Source: Escarpia spicata (Eukaryota > Annelida > Polychaeta > Sabellida > Siboglinidae). From it: 64,000 nucleotides of DNA. Location of the stretch: contig OZ023214.1 in the NCBI GenBank assembly GCA_963995525.1, positions 36,834,352 through 36,898,351 of the forward strand, given 5' to 3'. A program made the position numbers and the translations under genes. The notes beneath the pieces are model-generated. The model did not search any database. It was not told the DNA's origin and was given only the letters and a program-made list of their open reading frames with translations. The number at the start of each line of letters is the position of its first letter. Positions within the stretch are counted from its first letter, which is position 1. Below are positions 47,226 to 58,139 of the stretch, piece by piece.

Positions 47226-47965
47226 TCCATATTTCCGAACATGTAACACTCACTTCACCACGTGGATGGCTTGCATGTGTTCTACAACATGTTGACAACA
47301 TGTTGCAGAAGGCGGACATAGATTGTACCATCTTCAATACCATTAACCAACATGGATCAGCATGTTGCGGAAACGTTTTGATGTAGCCAAAGAAGAGCAG
47401 AACCACTTCTTCAAGCACCCAGCAAGTAGTGCTGACAGACTTGCTCATGTGCTGACATATGTTTGCACACGATTATACTTAACCATCATATGGAAAGTGT
47501 TATCTAAATGATTGTTTATTCAGTTCGCAAATTATTAAAGTGCACAGATACAAGATTGATGGAAAATATAAAATGGGTGTATATGAATGCCGTCAATCAC
47601 AATGACAAAACTGAGGTATGCCCGAAAACTTGCAACTTTTTGACAAGTTGTCCGAATTGTTTGGTACGAAACCCAGCACATGACCCGAGACAATCAGGGA
47701 GGTGGCTGTGGCCTTGTGCAGTTGTGATTCTGTGAGGGAAACGTGTGCCAAAAAAGGAGGAAGGTGTGACAACCATACAAGTCCTACAATGTATCAGATG
47801 AAATCGAATGCCTGCCTGATCAGGGAGGACTTTGAGATGTACACAAGACTCTATTCGTTAGATTGTTGTAACTGTGTCGGGAACTAGTTCAGGGCTTGTT
47901 TCATCAATAACATCAATCAAATCCTCTTGGCGGGAACATTGGCAGGTCTAGATTGTTGAGAATTG
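47226..47965. other. Short cysteine-containing ORFs, not interpretable
   Basis: Plus-strand frames at 47,508-47,735 and 47,702-47,887 contain several cysteines (EVCPKTCNFLTSCPNCLV and RETCAKKGGRCDN). They could be one shifted frame of a decayed gene. No family recognised. Confidence 0.2.
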
Positions 47966-48345
47966 GTAGTGCAACAAACCAAACTAATCAACGCTGCAAC
48001 CATTCTGTCATTAAACACACATTTTTTTGTCAGCAAACATGTAACGAACATATCATTGTATAAAAATTATGCTTATTTTTTAATGATGACCATGTATCTG
48101 TCAACATGTTGACTGGGTACATCATATATATTTATAATCAAAACAATGCATTACGAACAAAACTAGTAAACGCGGCAATCATTCTGTCATTAACATTTTG
48201 TGTCAAGGAATGTATATAACGAATGTATTGTTGTATAAAAATTATGCTTACTTTCAGTGGCGACCAGGTGTATATATATACCGATATGTAGACTGGGCAC
48301 ATCAGATATATTCATAATCATAACAATGTATTACGAACCTATCGA
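47966..48345. repeat. Two-copy tandem duplication, period ~180 bp
   Basis: Both copies share GCAAYCATTCTGTCATTAA, TTGTATAAAAATTATGCTTA, GACTGGGYACATCA and CAATGYATTACGAAC. They are about 80-85% alike by eye. Confidence 0.75.
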
Positions 48346-48925
48346 GTCAACTCCACAAATGTTGCGAGTTGACTGTGAAATGTGGCAGAGTTGACATTTT
48401 CTTATTAATGGTTATAACTCCAGTCTAAACTAAGCTAACTCTGTTACACTGCATGAGCACAGACAAGGAGCCCCCCCTCCACACTCGCTGCTCTCAAGGT
48501 TTGGACTAATGCTGCTTCTACCAGCAGGCACTGGCCAGCAATGAGTTATTATGTCTTCATCTAATCCACAAAGTTACTGAAGGTATGGTGCCTGTACACA
48601 GACACACAACACACCCAAAGCTGCTGAAGCCTCTTGTCAAAAGAAACTATAGAGTCACTCCATTCATTACAATGTTGCAACGTGTGTCTAGAAATAGGTT
48701 AGAGCTCAGTTAAGTGTCAAGTCCAGGGACTGGCTCAAGGAACTGACTGAAACATTACGCTGCTGAGACACATTCAACAGAGTAGTCAACATGGAACACA
48801 CTGAAACAGTATTTAAATAACTGTTGTTTTATGATTGTTTTTTTAATGTGTGTACAATAAATATATTTAATATTGAGTTGTTTGCCACGTCCAGTAACGG
48901 ACCAGGGCAGTAGGCCCTATGTTGA
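48346..48925. other. No gene seen
   Basis: An ACAATAAATATA near 48,854 could be a poly(A) signal, but no plus-strand gene precedes it convincingly. Confidence 0.45.
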
Positions 48926-48939
48926 CACTGCCGGCAGAC

Positions 48940-49910
48940 AAAAAGCAAACTGAACTTCTTTGAGTTACTCTTTCCTGCGGAACTGTATGACCAAATTGCC
49001 AGGGAAACGAATCGCTATGCCGAACAGTGTCAACAAAAGTCGGGGAAGGTTAACAAACTGTGGGCTGGAAAACCAACATCAGTGATGGAAATCTGCTGTT
49101 TCCTCGGCCTTCACATCTATATGTCCATCATGCAGTTGCCCAGCTACAAAATGTATTGGAGTTCTGACCACATTTTCGGCAACTTCCCGTGAAGGCATTC
49201 ATGACCCATGCACGATTCAAAAAGATCCTCCAGTACTTCCAAATCCTGGACGAGGGCCACCTGGCAATGACAAACTGCACCACCTCCGGCCTGTCATTGA
49301 CATTGTGCAGGAAAATGTCATGCTGCATTATCGCTCTCATCGCAAAAATGCGATTGACGAAGCAATGGTTGCATTTCGTGGGCATCTTCGCTTTCACCAG
49401 TACATTCCTGCCAAGCCACACGTGTACGGCATCAAGGTGTGGGTTCGTGCTGATTCGCACAATGGCTACGCGTGTGAATTTAGCATCTACACAGGCAAGG
49501 AAGGCAATCGTGTGGAAGTTGGGCTTGGGGAAAGCGTTGTGCTGAAACTTTGCGACAGCATCACTGGCAAACGTTTCCATATCTACTGTGACAACCACTT
49601 CACCAGTGTGCCTCTCTTGAAGCTTCTTGAGAAAGGACTGTGTGCTTGTGGCACAATCCGTCCGAACCGCAAATGCTGGCCAAAGGATCTAACCAAACAG
49701 GCCGTCAAGAAGAAGCCGAAAGGTCACACCGATATGTGACAAGATAGAAACCTTGGGGCAAGCGGTTGGATGGACAACAAAGCTGTGTTTCTGTTGTCAA
49801 CAAATGCTGCCCTAACAGTCAACTCAGCAGTGCAGCGCAAGCAGAAGGATGGCACGATGCTGGAGATTCAGTGTCCTTCTGCACTGCCACGGTACAATTT
49901 GTTTTGCACA
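48940..49910 (+). pseudogene. piggyBac-type transposase, broken
   Basis: Pieces of a DDE_Tnp_1_7 (piggyBac) transposase in successive frames. First FPAELYDQIARETNRYAEQ to MQLPSYKMYWSSDHIFGNF, then AFMTHARFKKILQYFQILDE, then NAIDEAMVAFRGHLRFHQY, KPHVYGIKVWVRADSHNGYA and HIYCDNHFTSVPLLKLLEKG, then WMDNKAVFLLSTNAAL. The IDEAM and CDN aspartates correspond to the first and second catalytic Asp. The frame shifts near 49,190, 49,270 and 49,740. The sequence ends before the third Asp and the cysteine-rich C-terminus. No TTAA-flanked ends were found. Inactive. Confidence 0.85.
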
Positions 49911-49977
49911 CAATTTTTTTTTTTATAGAAAAGTACTTTTGTATTTATTTCAAGTACTTTTACTCAAATACAAAATA

Positions 49978-50087
49978 AATGTACATAAGAGAACTTTTTG
50001 GTGCTATGCACCTAAAACAGTTAATGCAAACTAACTATTTCCAACTATAATCATATTTTTAATGTCAGTGGTTTACTGGTAGTATTG
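49978..50087. repeat. Left arm of a ~105-bp inverted repeat
   Basis: Contains GTTAATGCAAACTAACTATT, CCAACTATAATCATATTTTT and GTCAGTGGTTTACT. Its reverse complement lies at 51,348-51,447 with few differences. The arms bracket 1.26 kb that holds the promoter-like cluster and separate the piggyBac relic from the DUF7869 relic. Confidence 0.8.
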
Positions 50088-50799
50088 GTGCTCCCATGAC
50101 GTAGCCAATGTTGTCAACACATGTTAACGCATACGCTTTACAATTCACTGAGTTCGGCTCATTTTGAAGAAACGTGTTTTGAAATTATTTCATCAGTTAA
50201 TGAGACAAGACCCGTCAAAACGTCGGGTTTTGAAGCTTGGAGCAATGCCAACGATATTTAGTTACAGACCTCAGCCGTCGAAATGCCGCACATGCTGCCA
50301 AGTCAGATCGCAAGAAGGTTAGTATTGAGTATTCAGTACCTAAATGACAATCTTGTAACATTTCACATCTGACGTTATATACGTAATTATATTGTTTATA
50401 AACATCCGGCTTAGTTACCTTGGATCATGTCAGCTTGAAGGTGCACGGCTGACTTGGACCAATCCACTAATGAAAAATAGGGGTGTGTGGTTGTTAAAGT
50501 GAATGACTTTGGCCAAGTGAAGTGGGCCATGTGAATGGGGTTCTAATGCACCGTGTTCCATATTATTTTATATTTTTCAGACTTCACTGTTAATTTTACA
50601 AATTGTTTGAAGTTCACAGCTATGAAACTTGCAAAGTCTTTCTTTCACGTGCTAACTGCAGCTGCGCAATATTGCGTTGCTTCACAACACGGAAACCACT
50701 CACTCGCTTTCAACCAAACAGCATAATGTCGTTTTTAGAAAGCTAAAGAAACGCAGAGAATAAAATGTTGATCCTATCGAATGTAGCTGATATTACAAG

Positions 50800-50990
50800 C
50801 TGACGTCATAGGTTGGACGTATTACAACCAATCAGAACATTTGACTTGACGGAATCAGAGGATTCCGTCATCACGTGATGCCGCCCGACCAATCGTAGGA
50901 TTCCCCATTCCTTTGTCCCCGAAACGGCAAGAGGGGCGGTCATATATAGGCGGGGTTATTCAGGCAGCAGCGGTGCCATCTTAAAATAGA
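50800..50990 (+). promoter_or_regulatory. Promoter-like cluster (CRE, CCAAT, E-box, GC box, TATA)
   Basis: TGACGTCA (CRE) at 50,801, CCAAT at 50,828, CACGTG at 50,872, CCAAT at 50,889, GGGGCGG at 50,933, TATATA at 50,943. The order and spacing look like a compact animal polymerase-II promoter. A start site would be expected near 50,975. A GGAATCAGAGGATTCC palindrome sits at 50,851. The nearest downstream ATG is at 51,001. Judged from motifs only. Confidence 0.45.
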
Positions 50991-51000
50991 TAATACCATC

Positions 51001-51132
51001 ATGCAGAGTGAAAACAGCTTTCCCGTGATAAGCACCATGTTGGAATGGCAGAATTTTTGCAATGCAATCGATCGCGGAAAATTGCATAATGTTAGATTAT
51101 TCACACTTCGTTTGACAAAAACAAAGACTTAG
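51001..51132 (+). CDS. 43-codon ORF after the promoter-like cluster, unknown
   Basis: First ATG after the TATA-like box, starting MQSENSFPVISTMLEWQNFC and rich in Asn, Lys and Leu towards the end. No recognisable domain. A GT donor inside it could make it a first exon, but nothing downstream confirms that. Confidence 0.2.
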   Translation: MQSENSFPVISTMLEWQNFCNAIDRGKLHNVRLFTLRLTKTKT

Positions 51133-51347
51133 CAATGAGAGGCATCACACAAAACACGTTTTGTGACATAAACAGGTTTATTTTGGTAGTATAACATACA
51201 TGAATGGGAAGTTGAATAACTTTTATACATAGAAATGTCAATTGGAAACTCTAGTACAGACAAAATCCAGAAAAGTACGAAGAATTGCACACGTCATTTT
51301 CTGTTCAACAATGAAATGAAATTCAATAGAGGGTGTTATTTTTTAAA

Positions 51348-51447
51348 CTAGTAAACCACTGACATCGTTAAAAATATGATTATAGTTGGAAATAGTTAGT
51401 TTGCATTAACTCTCTTACGTGCTTAACACAAAAAAGTTCCTTTATGT
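51348..51447. repeat. Right arm of the ~105-bp inverted repeat
   Basis: Reads AGTAAACCACTGAC, ATGATTATAGTTGG and AGTTTGCATTAAC, the inverse of the left arm. It could be the terminal repeats of an undescribed element or an inverted duplicate of a short interspersed repeat. Confidence 0.8.
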
Positions 51448-51554
51448 TTCCCTTTAAATAAATAGGTACCACAATATACATACAACATACACCTCAAGTT
51501 GCAGTGTGCCACTGTGGTATTATAGTTAGTAGTACCAGTAAAATGTGTATGCTT

Positions 51555-53215
51555 ACAGCACTGCTGAAACACTACAAGGAGTTCAGACCGACACCTCGGT
51601 ACAAGAAATCTGGAGGCTGGCATGCAGCAGAATGAGCAGATGTCCGACTACTGACTCATGCCTGGCCGAATCCCTGGATACAAGCTGTTTGACAACAAAC
51701 TGTTGCCATCCAACTACACCAAGGCACAGCTACATTGGAAGCAGCTGGTGAACGCGCCATCAAGGTTGACTCCTTCCGCAAACTGTGGCGAACCCTTGTG
51801 CCGTACATCGTGAAAACGCGACCAATGACAGATCTTTGTTGGATCTGTCAAACGAACAACTCAGCCATCTACAGAAGTGCAAATATGTCTGATGATAATA
51901 AATCCGAGAGTGAGGCACATCTAGAGAAAGTTGTGAGAGAGTGGTCACTGTGCCAAGACATGGTGAGAGTGTCAAAGATAGTGGTGGAGCGAGAAGGGGA
52001 CAAACTTGGCGTCAACACGCCAGCATCCAAGGACATCACCATGCATTATAGGTTTGACTATCCACAACAAGTGCATTTCCCCTCAGACCCAATGTACTTC
52101 CTTTGTCCAAGAAAGAGCAGTTTGTTTGGTGTGACATGTGAGGGAATGCCACAACAGGTGACATACCTGATTGGCGAAGGAATGGGCATCACCAAGGGAG
52201 CTAATTCTGTTATTAGCTACTTTGACCATTTCTTCGCCAATTATGTTGTTGGCGAGATGCAAGTCCACCTGCATTGTGACAACTGTTCTGGCCAGAACAA
52301 AAACAACTACCTGCTATGATGTCTGGCATGGCGAGTCTTACACTCATTGCACCTCTTATTGCACCTGTCCGTATCCCTGAACTTCCTCATCACAGGGCAC
52401 ACCAAATTTGGACCTGACTGGAGCTTTGGCTTGATCAAGCAGAACTATCGTTGACACATGGTGTCGTGTTCGGACAATATCGTTGATGTTGTCAAAACAA
52501 GCACAGTCACGGGCGTCAACACTCCACAGAAAGTTGGAAAGGAAGAGAGTGAAGTTGTTGTGCCCAAGGCTGACTGGAAGTCATTTCTGAGGCCTTTTTT
52601 CTGTGAGATGAAAGTCATCAAACAGTACCACCACTTCCGGTTTGATGTGGCGCAACCTGGAGTGATGTTTAAGAAGGAGTTTGCTGATTCGGAGGAGATG
52701 TGTGAACTGCTTCAGGGTAAACTAGGTGTTGCCACCACCCCAGCACACCACCTGGATGACTAGGTGTTGCCACCACCCCAGCACACCACCTGGATGACTA
52801 GGTGTTGCCACCACCCCAGCACACCACCTGGATGACTAGGTGTTGCCACCACCCCAGCACACCACCTGGATGACTAGGTGTTGCCACCACCCCAGCACAC
52901 CACCTGGATGACTAGGTGTTGCCACCACCCCAGCACACCACCTGGATGACTAGGTGTTGCCACCACCCCAGCACACCACCTGGCTTGGACAATGCTAGAA
53001 AGTGGTACATCCACAACAAAATTCGTGAGTTTTGCACACTGAACACTAAGGACATCACATGTCCTCAGCCAGACGAGGAGCCTGAGAGTGACAGTGTGGT
53101 GCAGCCAATAGTGTAACAGAGTGCTGGGTCTACTGGGTCTACTAGCTCCAGTTGTGGTCGCGGGCGTGGAAAAGCTCGGCCACATATTGATGAACCTGTA
53201 ACAAAACATTGACGG
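51555..53215 (+). pseudogene. DUF7869-type transposon protein, broken
   Basis: An N-terminal PGRIPGYKLFDNKLLPSNYT piece (about 51,658-51,760) shifts frame into a long stretch from 51,735: FRKLWRTLVPYI, DLCWICQTNN, then FDYPQQVHFPSDPMYFLCPR, HLHCDNCSGQNKNN, GHTKFGPDWSFGLIKQ and KQYHHFRFDVAQPGV. The CDNCSGQNKN and GHTKF motifs define DUF7869 proteins, thought to have an RNase-H-like fold and to be mobile-element proteins. Two TGA codons interrupt the frame (52,317 and 52,452), the first in place of the Trp usual at LLWCLAWRV. A 38-bp minisatellite splits the proline-rich hinge. The C-terminus continues as LDNARKWYIHNKIREFC and a GRGRG tail. Confidence 0.75.
52723..52983. repeat. 38-bp minisatellite, about 7 copies
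   Basis: Unit TAGGTGTTGCCACCACCCCA plus GCACACCACCTGGATGAC, identical in successive copies by eye. It lies in the proline-rich hinge of the DUF7869 pseudogene. The 38-bp period shifts frame and brings in TAG stops (GATGACTAG). Confidence 0.95.
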
Positions 53216-53229
53216 AGGGGACGCCACTA

Positions 53230-53510
53230 GTCAGTAACGTGACTAAATTCTACGTATAAAACAACTGACATTATTGATTGCCATCCGTTATCAGTTACCT
53301 TCAAGTCAGCAGTGCGCGGTTCCAGAAAATTAAAGATCGCAAGTGGGAGTCGGGCGAACGATATTACTCCAAGACCAACTGTTTATTTTAGTACATCACA
53401 GTAATATATTGATCATAAATATGGATATGGTTTAATTACTATCAAATAATGCGTAGATGTATTTCTACCATGTCCCATGTACCGGTTGTCCTGAAGTCTG
53501 AAGTCCCGCA
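53230..53510. other. No gene seen
   Basis: Spacer between two element relics. No supported feature. Confidence 0.4.
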
Positions 53511-53514
53511 CCAA

Positions 53515-53712
53515 AATGCCCGTAGCACCATGCACAGAGGATGACATCAAGAAGAATTGGAACGATTTGAAATCGGCAGTTTTAAATACTGTGCGAGATC
53601 AAAAAAAGAAGGGAGGCGGACCGCCAAGATAAACCACCTCCATATGCCGATAACATTATGGATGTCACTGGCGAGAGAACAGACATGGCAACAGGCATTG
53701 ATGGAGAGTTTT
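53515..53712 (+). pseudogene. Myb/SANT-like domain remnant (Harbinger-type)
   Basis: CTEDDIKKNWNDLKSAVLNT, then VRDQKKKGGGPP, then after a frameshift at about 53,629 KPPPYADNIMDVTGERTDMA and TGIDGE. This is the trihelix/Myb-like pattern KKxWxDLKSxVxxxxR...GGGxPP.PxYADxIMDxxGE seen in Myb/SANT-like proteins of PIF/Harbinger transposons and relatives. The start of the domain is missing. Confidence 0.65.
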
Positions 53713-53715
53713 CAT

Positions 53716-54620
53716 ATCTAGTCAAATGTAAGATTACTGTGTATGGTATGTGTTGTGCTTTCAAGTGTCACCACGTTACGTACAATTATTTATGACCGTG
53801 TTGTCTGCTGTCAAAAAGAAAGTAAGAAATTAAGTAATAGAAAGTTAAATAATGGAAATAAAATCCCAATCATAATATTATATATTTTAATATATCTCAG
53901 TATCCAAGTTCAAATATTGTATATTTTGTTGTACAATGTTTGTTTCAACAGGAATTAAAGACATCACAAACCAATTCAACGCATACATATGATAAAGAAG
54001 TAATTCATTATGAGAACTATGAAATACTTTATTCTGTGTTTCTCTATCACAACCAAAAGTTTTAATTTAGTTTAGCGATATTATTTTATGACTTTTTCAC
54101 AGGCAAGTGTTAATTTATTTCTGTGATATGTATGCTTGTGACGTTGCAGTGGAATTAGGTGACCGTAAAGCTGACTGACTGTACTCAGACTTGTTGATAG
54201 CATAAATTATAATACAAAATAAATCTGTATTAAAAGGTACATTAATAGACTAGTATATATAATCCTTGAGGGAGTACAGTTGTCATAATTATTGTTAAGG
54301 GTTGCTTCCAGCACCCTGATAATGAAAGATTCCCATTAGAGAGAGCCATCATAAAATAGCTGAAGAGAGTGCTCTCTTTCAGAAGTGGCTAGCATCCGAC
54401 ATTGCCAAAAACGAAACTAAAACTGTACTGATGCAGTTGCATATTACCAAATTGCAACACAAACTGCAACTATAGTAAAAAAGTTGTTTAGAGTAGTTTT
54501 TGTTGAGAGCAAATGTGTAATATGAGTATGATAATTATCACATCATGACCATGACATGTAATAAAAAAGTATCAATAGTGCATATTGCAGGTAAAACACA
54601 AGATGAATAATACCCTACAC
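53716..54620. other. No gene seen
   Basis: Strongly AT-rich with scattered short frames. Nothing supported. Confidence 0.45.
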
Positions 54621-54639
54621 CTGTTAATGACTTCCGTCT

Positions 54640-56126
54640 ATGTCTACCGAAGGGTTGGATGACCACCCTTCACTCGTGCGACCAGTCCTGTCAGTCCCTC
54701 TTCGTTTTGAAGGGGAACTTGACGGCGATGGTAAACTGGTGGAATCCATCCCCCCTGCGACACGGCGTACTTCACTCGACGCCTCTTCTTGTCGACCAAG
54801 GAAGATGTGGGGCATGGTCCTTGTCTGTCCTCACTCTGGACTGAGCCACCACCTGTGGTCCAGGGGCATCTTCCACAAGGTACGTCATGTCATCGACTAC
54901 TACCTGGCAGCGGAGTACATGGACTGCTGCACGTGCAGCGGCACGTTCATCGCATGGGACCACCTGATCCATGACCAGCTGCCAGTGGGAGTTCGCGCGT
55001 GCTTTCCGGTGGTACTTACGTACAAGTAAGCGTGCGACAGAGCCATGATCGCCTTCCAAGGATCGAGCCCACATTCTCGGCAACAGCCCCAGCGCCATAA
55101 CCCGCAGGAGCAGCACAGAGAGATGCATCTCTGCAAGGTGGCGCAGTATCTGCAGGACTGCATACGCCTGAAGAAGAGCCGTGAAGCCCTCTGCCTGCCT
55201 GTGCCCGTGTTCGAGCCACAACCGCAGCCTGAAGTCTTTCGCTCCCCCAAGTGGTTCCTGGTGATGTACGTGCAAGACGTCTGGTCACGACTTCCCTCGC
55301 TCAAGGCTGCAGTGACCTCCACCTTCGGTCGGATCCTGAAGATCGACTCGACTAAGAAGGAAGCTGCAGGGGGCCAGCATCAACATCGTCGCATGGGTGA
55401 CGAACTTCGGCAACGATCGTTACAGGAGGGCAGGCCAGCAGCTTCCAATGGTGCTGTATACCGACCGCGACTGCTGCACGATGGAGGGGCCTTCGAAGCT
55501 GAACACTCTGTTCACAGGATGGGAGGGTTTGCCAGTGCAGCTTGACATGTGGCACTTCATGCGTTGCATTGCCCTCGGTGTCACGAGCGAGTCGCACCCT
55601 CTCTACGGCACCTTCATGCAGCATCTGAGCGGCTGCAACTTCGAGTGGGACGCCGAAGAACACAAGCTGCTGCTGTCGGCGAAGAGGTGCATGCTGCAGG
55701 CATCGCGTCACCCTCCGATGTGGCTGTCCGGAAGGCGGTCCCCAAGAACGAGTTGGTCCTTCACTGCCGAAGGCGGACGCGCGGCACAGAGGCAACAGTG
55801 ACCGCTATCAAGACCCTGCTGCTGTCGCTCACTGGAACCACGGACACCCTTGGAGTGCACTTGCTAAAGGATGACATGGTCGACATCTGGGCGAAGCAGC
55901 GTTGACACGTCGTGTGCCTGCACAATCCGGAGGGCTTCACCTTGCACTCCGTTGTCGGGATGTTGAGGAAGAGTGCTTCCACCTCCACCTGGCACACTTC
56001 ATACCAGGAACCTCCGCTAGTGCGACGAACTTCCATGCCTACCTGCTGGATGGCATCACCCGGTGGAATGCAAAGCGAAGGCAGGACGCGTTGGATGCAG
56101 GCGACCCTGGGTTGGCGCAAGCATAA
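54640..56126 (+). pseudogene. DUF6729-type transposon protein, broken
   Basis: GC-richer than its surroundings. First frame to 55,029: CPHSGLSHHLWSRGIFHKVR, a Cys pair (CCTCSGTFIAWDHLIHDQL) and RACFPVVLTYK, the DUF6729 zinc-binding region. Next frame from 55,030: ACDRAMIAFQGSS, VAQYLQDCIRLKKSREALC and LKAAVTSTFGRILKIDSTKK. Next frame from 55,390: MVLYTDRDCCTMEGPSKLN and LDMWHFMRCIALGVTSE. Last, about 55,960-56,120: ECFHLHLAHFIPGTSASATN and AYLLDGITRWNAKRR. The YTDRDCC aspartate and the LDMWH motif are at positions typical of the family's putative nuclease. At least three frameshifts plus missing parts mean no functional protein. Confidence 0.7.
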
Positions 56127-56399
56127 CTTGGCGACTCCGGGGAAAGTGTGCAAGGTGCGCTGTTGCCAGCAGTGTCAGCAGCCAAGTGGATCCATCGGCC
56201 ACTCCCAGTTCAAGGGGAAGATTTACTGCCCCTACATCCCCGGGCAGCTCCCGAAGGAGGAAGACGCCGTGAAGACAGGGCAGCATGGGTGAGTGCTGAA
56301 GCATATCATCCACTATTGCTTTGCCGCCCTGCTTGTAAATAGCTTGTTTTCACTTTTTCACACTACTGTAGCAAAGTATGCTTACACTGCATATTTTTA

Positions 56400-56785
56400 C
56401 ACCTTGCATTTATATCATACTCTTACACTGCATAAAACTTGACACCTAGCATTTATAGCACTCTGACAGCTAGCATTAGCATGTGCCTTCAGCAGTTTAT
56501 AGCTTACTGGGGCCTTGACAGAGTAATTACATCACTGTCGTGCAATGTTGCATTCCATTTAGGTGTATATGTGTATTTTTGTATCTGGCTTACATTGCAT
56601 ATGACTTGACAGCTTACATTTATAACACTCTTTGACAGCTAGCATTAGCATGTGCCTTCAGCAGCTTATAACATATGGTGCCTTGACAGAATAATTGCAT
56701 TAATGTTGTGCAATGTTGCATTCCATTTAGGTGTATATGTGTATTTTGGTATCTGGCTTACATTGCATATAACTTGACAGCTACA
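56400..56785. repeat. Two-copy tandem duplication, period ~180 bp
   Basis: GACAGCTAGCATTAGCATGT, GCCTTCAGCAG, GTGCAATGTTGCATTCCATT and TAGGTGTATATGTGTATTTT occur in both copies (about 56,466 and 56,633). A third partial start lies at 56,760. Confidence 0.85.
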
Positions 56786-56789
56786 TCAA

Positions 56790-57480
56790 CTACCCTGGTC
56801 TGTGTACCATTGGGAAGATGCTACTGTCAGTAATGCCCAGAAGTCATAGACCATGACGTTCTTGTAACATAACGACGAGTACTAATATGTAATTATGTTT
56901 GAAAATTAATTAGAAAATGTAATAAAATTAGCTATATTCCATTTTATTTATTGGATGTGTTTTTGTGGTACCACAGCAACAGATTCAGAATAATAATGGC
57001 AGGATCTAATTATGACATGTGATCTGATTATAGGTGTGTGAAATAAAAAATGCCAATTTATAAAAATCAATGCAAAAAAATGCGGAAACAAGTTTTCACA
57101 GATAAGCCACTAGATCCGGATGCCATTAACCATAAAATATTTTTTGTCTAAGACTATCTCTGAGAGTAATGACGTGGTGCGCCACCAATCATTGAGAATC
57201 TCGTCAACAGCCTCGGGTTGGAGTTGGATCCAGAAAACCAGAAGCCCTGCAGAACGTTCGACTTAAATTCCTTGAATTAGTGGCATGCACCTGACAGCGA
57301 TGACATCAAAATCACGTAAGCAGCAAAGTCAGCGAAAGACCCAACTTCTACTTCCATGGGTTTTGTATCTGCAGAGACACTTTTAAGTATCTACACACCA
57401 TAGGGCAAGACAAGCCGAACAATTTGATTAGTCATTACAGGGTGAATGGGGTTTAAACCTTGTGTGCACAAAAACTCCTT
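56790..57480. other. No intact gene; possible element remnant
   Basis: Short pieces such as NLVNSLGLELDPENQKPC (about 57,203-57,260) look coding but are broken by stops. They may belong to the element whose C-terminus follows. Confidence 0.3.
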
Positions 57481-57484
57481 GTCA

Positions 57485-57726
57485 TCCAACCAAAGGGCTT
57501 ACACCCTAAACGCCAGTGGTATCTCTACCAAGAAATAAGGCAGTTTGTTCCAGAAACATTCCAGGACATTGTTACTCAATTACAAAATGTCCCCAAACCT
57601 GGAACTGTAATTGCTGAGTGACAGTGAGACAAGTGATGAAAGTGATGAAGACACTGCAGCCCCTCCCCCTAAACGTGGTCGAGGCCGAGGCCAGATTCGA
57701 CATCGTGGCAGACCCAAGAAACTGTA
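57485..57726 (+). pseudogene. Second DUF7869-type C-terminal fragment with AT-hook-like tail
   Basis: QPKGLHPKRQWYLYQEIRQF aligns with the LDNARKWYIHNKIREFC segment of the DUF7869 relic above. It is followed, after one frame change near 57,615, by an acidic stretch (SDSETSDESDEDT) and PPPKRGRGRG, then HRGRPKKL and TAG. The RGRGRG and RGRPKK motifs resemble AT-hooks. The catalytic part is absent. Confidence 0.55.
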
Positions 57727-58048
57727 GTTATGAAATTACATTCTCTTTCTAATGTACATGTTGACATGACATAATCAAGAAGAAACTTTTGAACAGATGA
57801 CAGTTGCACTTTGCATGTACTTATGTTTCTAAATTTAGACAATTTTTCCATCTAAAATTCCTGTTGTCATGCTGTCATAATAGACGCAAGAAACCCGATG
57901 AGTGTTCATGTGATGCACTGTATATGTTTGTATTGAAATGACAATTGTATTTAAAATGTCCTGTAATCCTCAGTTTACTCTACACAATACATGAAAAAAC
58001 CCAGAAACATAATATTTTGACCATGTGAAGGGTTTTCTCATGCCGCCA

Positions 58049-58093
58049 CACACATATATAATATATATACTATATATATATATATATATATAT
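58049..58093. repeat. (TA)n microsatellite
   Basis: ACACATATATAATATATATA followed by about 15 TA dinucleotides. A 27-bp direct duplicate (TTAATTTACAATTTGATATA) follows at about 58,109 and 58,136. Confidence 0.95.
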
Positions 58094-58139
58094 GAATGAT
58101 CCATTTGTATTAATTTACAATTTGATATACAGTATTAAT

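Noticed and set aside
49128..49598. Minus-strand 156-codon ORF at the piggyBac relic
   Set aside because: It is the antisense of the recognisable transposase frame.
48960..53215. One composite transposon made of piggyBac and DUF7869 genes
   Set aside because: They belong to unrelated families, are separated by the inverted repeat, and no common termini enclose both.
54772..55322. Large minus-strand ORFs opposite the DUF6729 relic (167 and 140 codons)
   Set aside because: They are shadows of a GC-rich coding sequence on the plus strand; their proteins show no family pattern.
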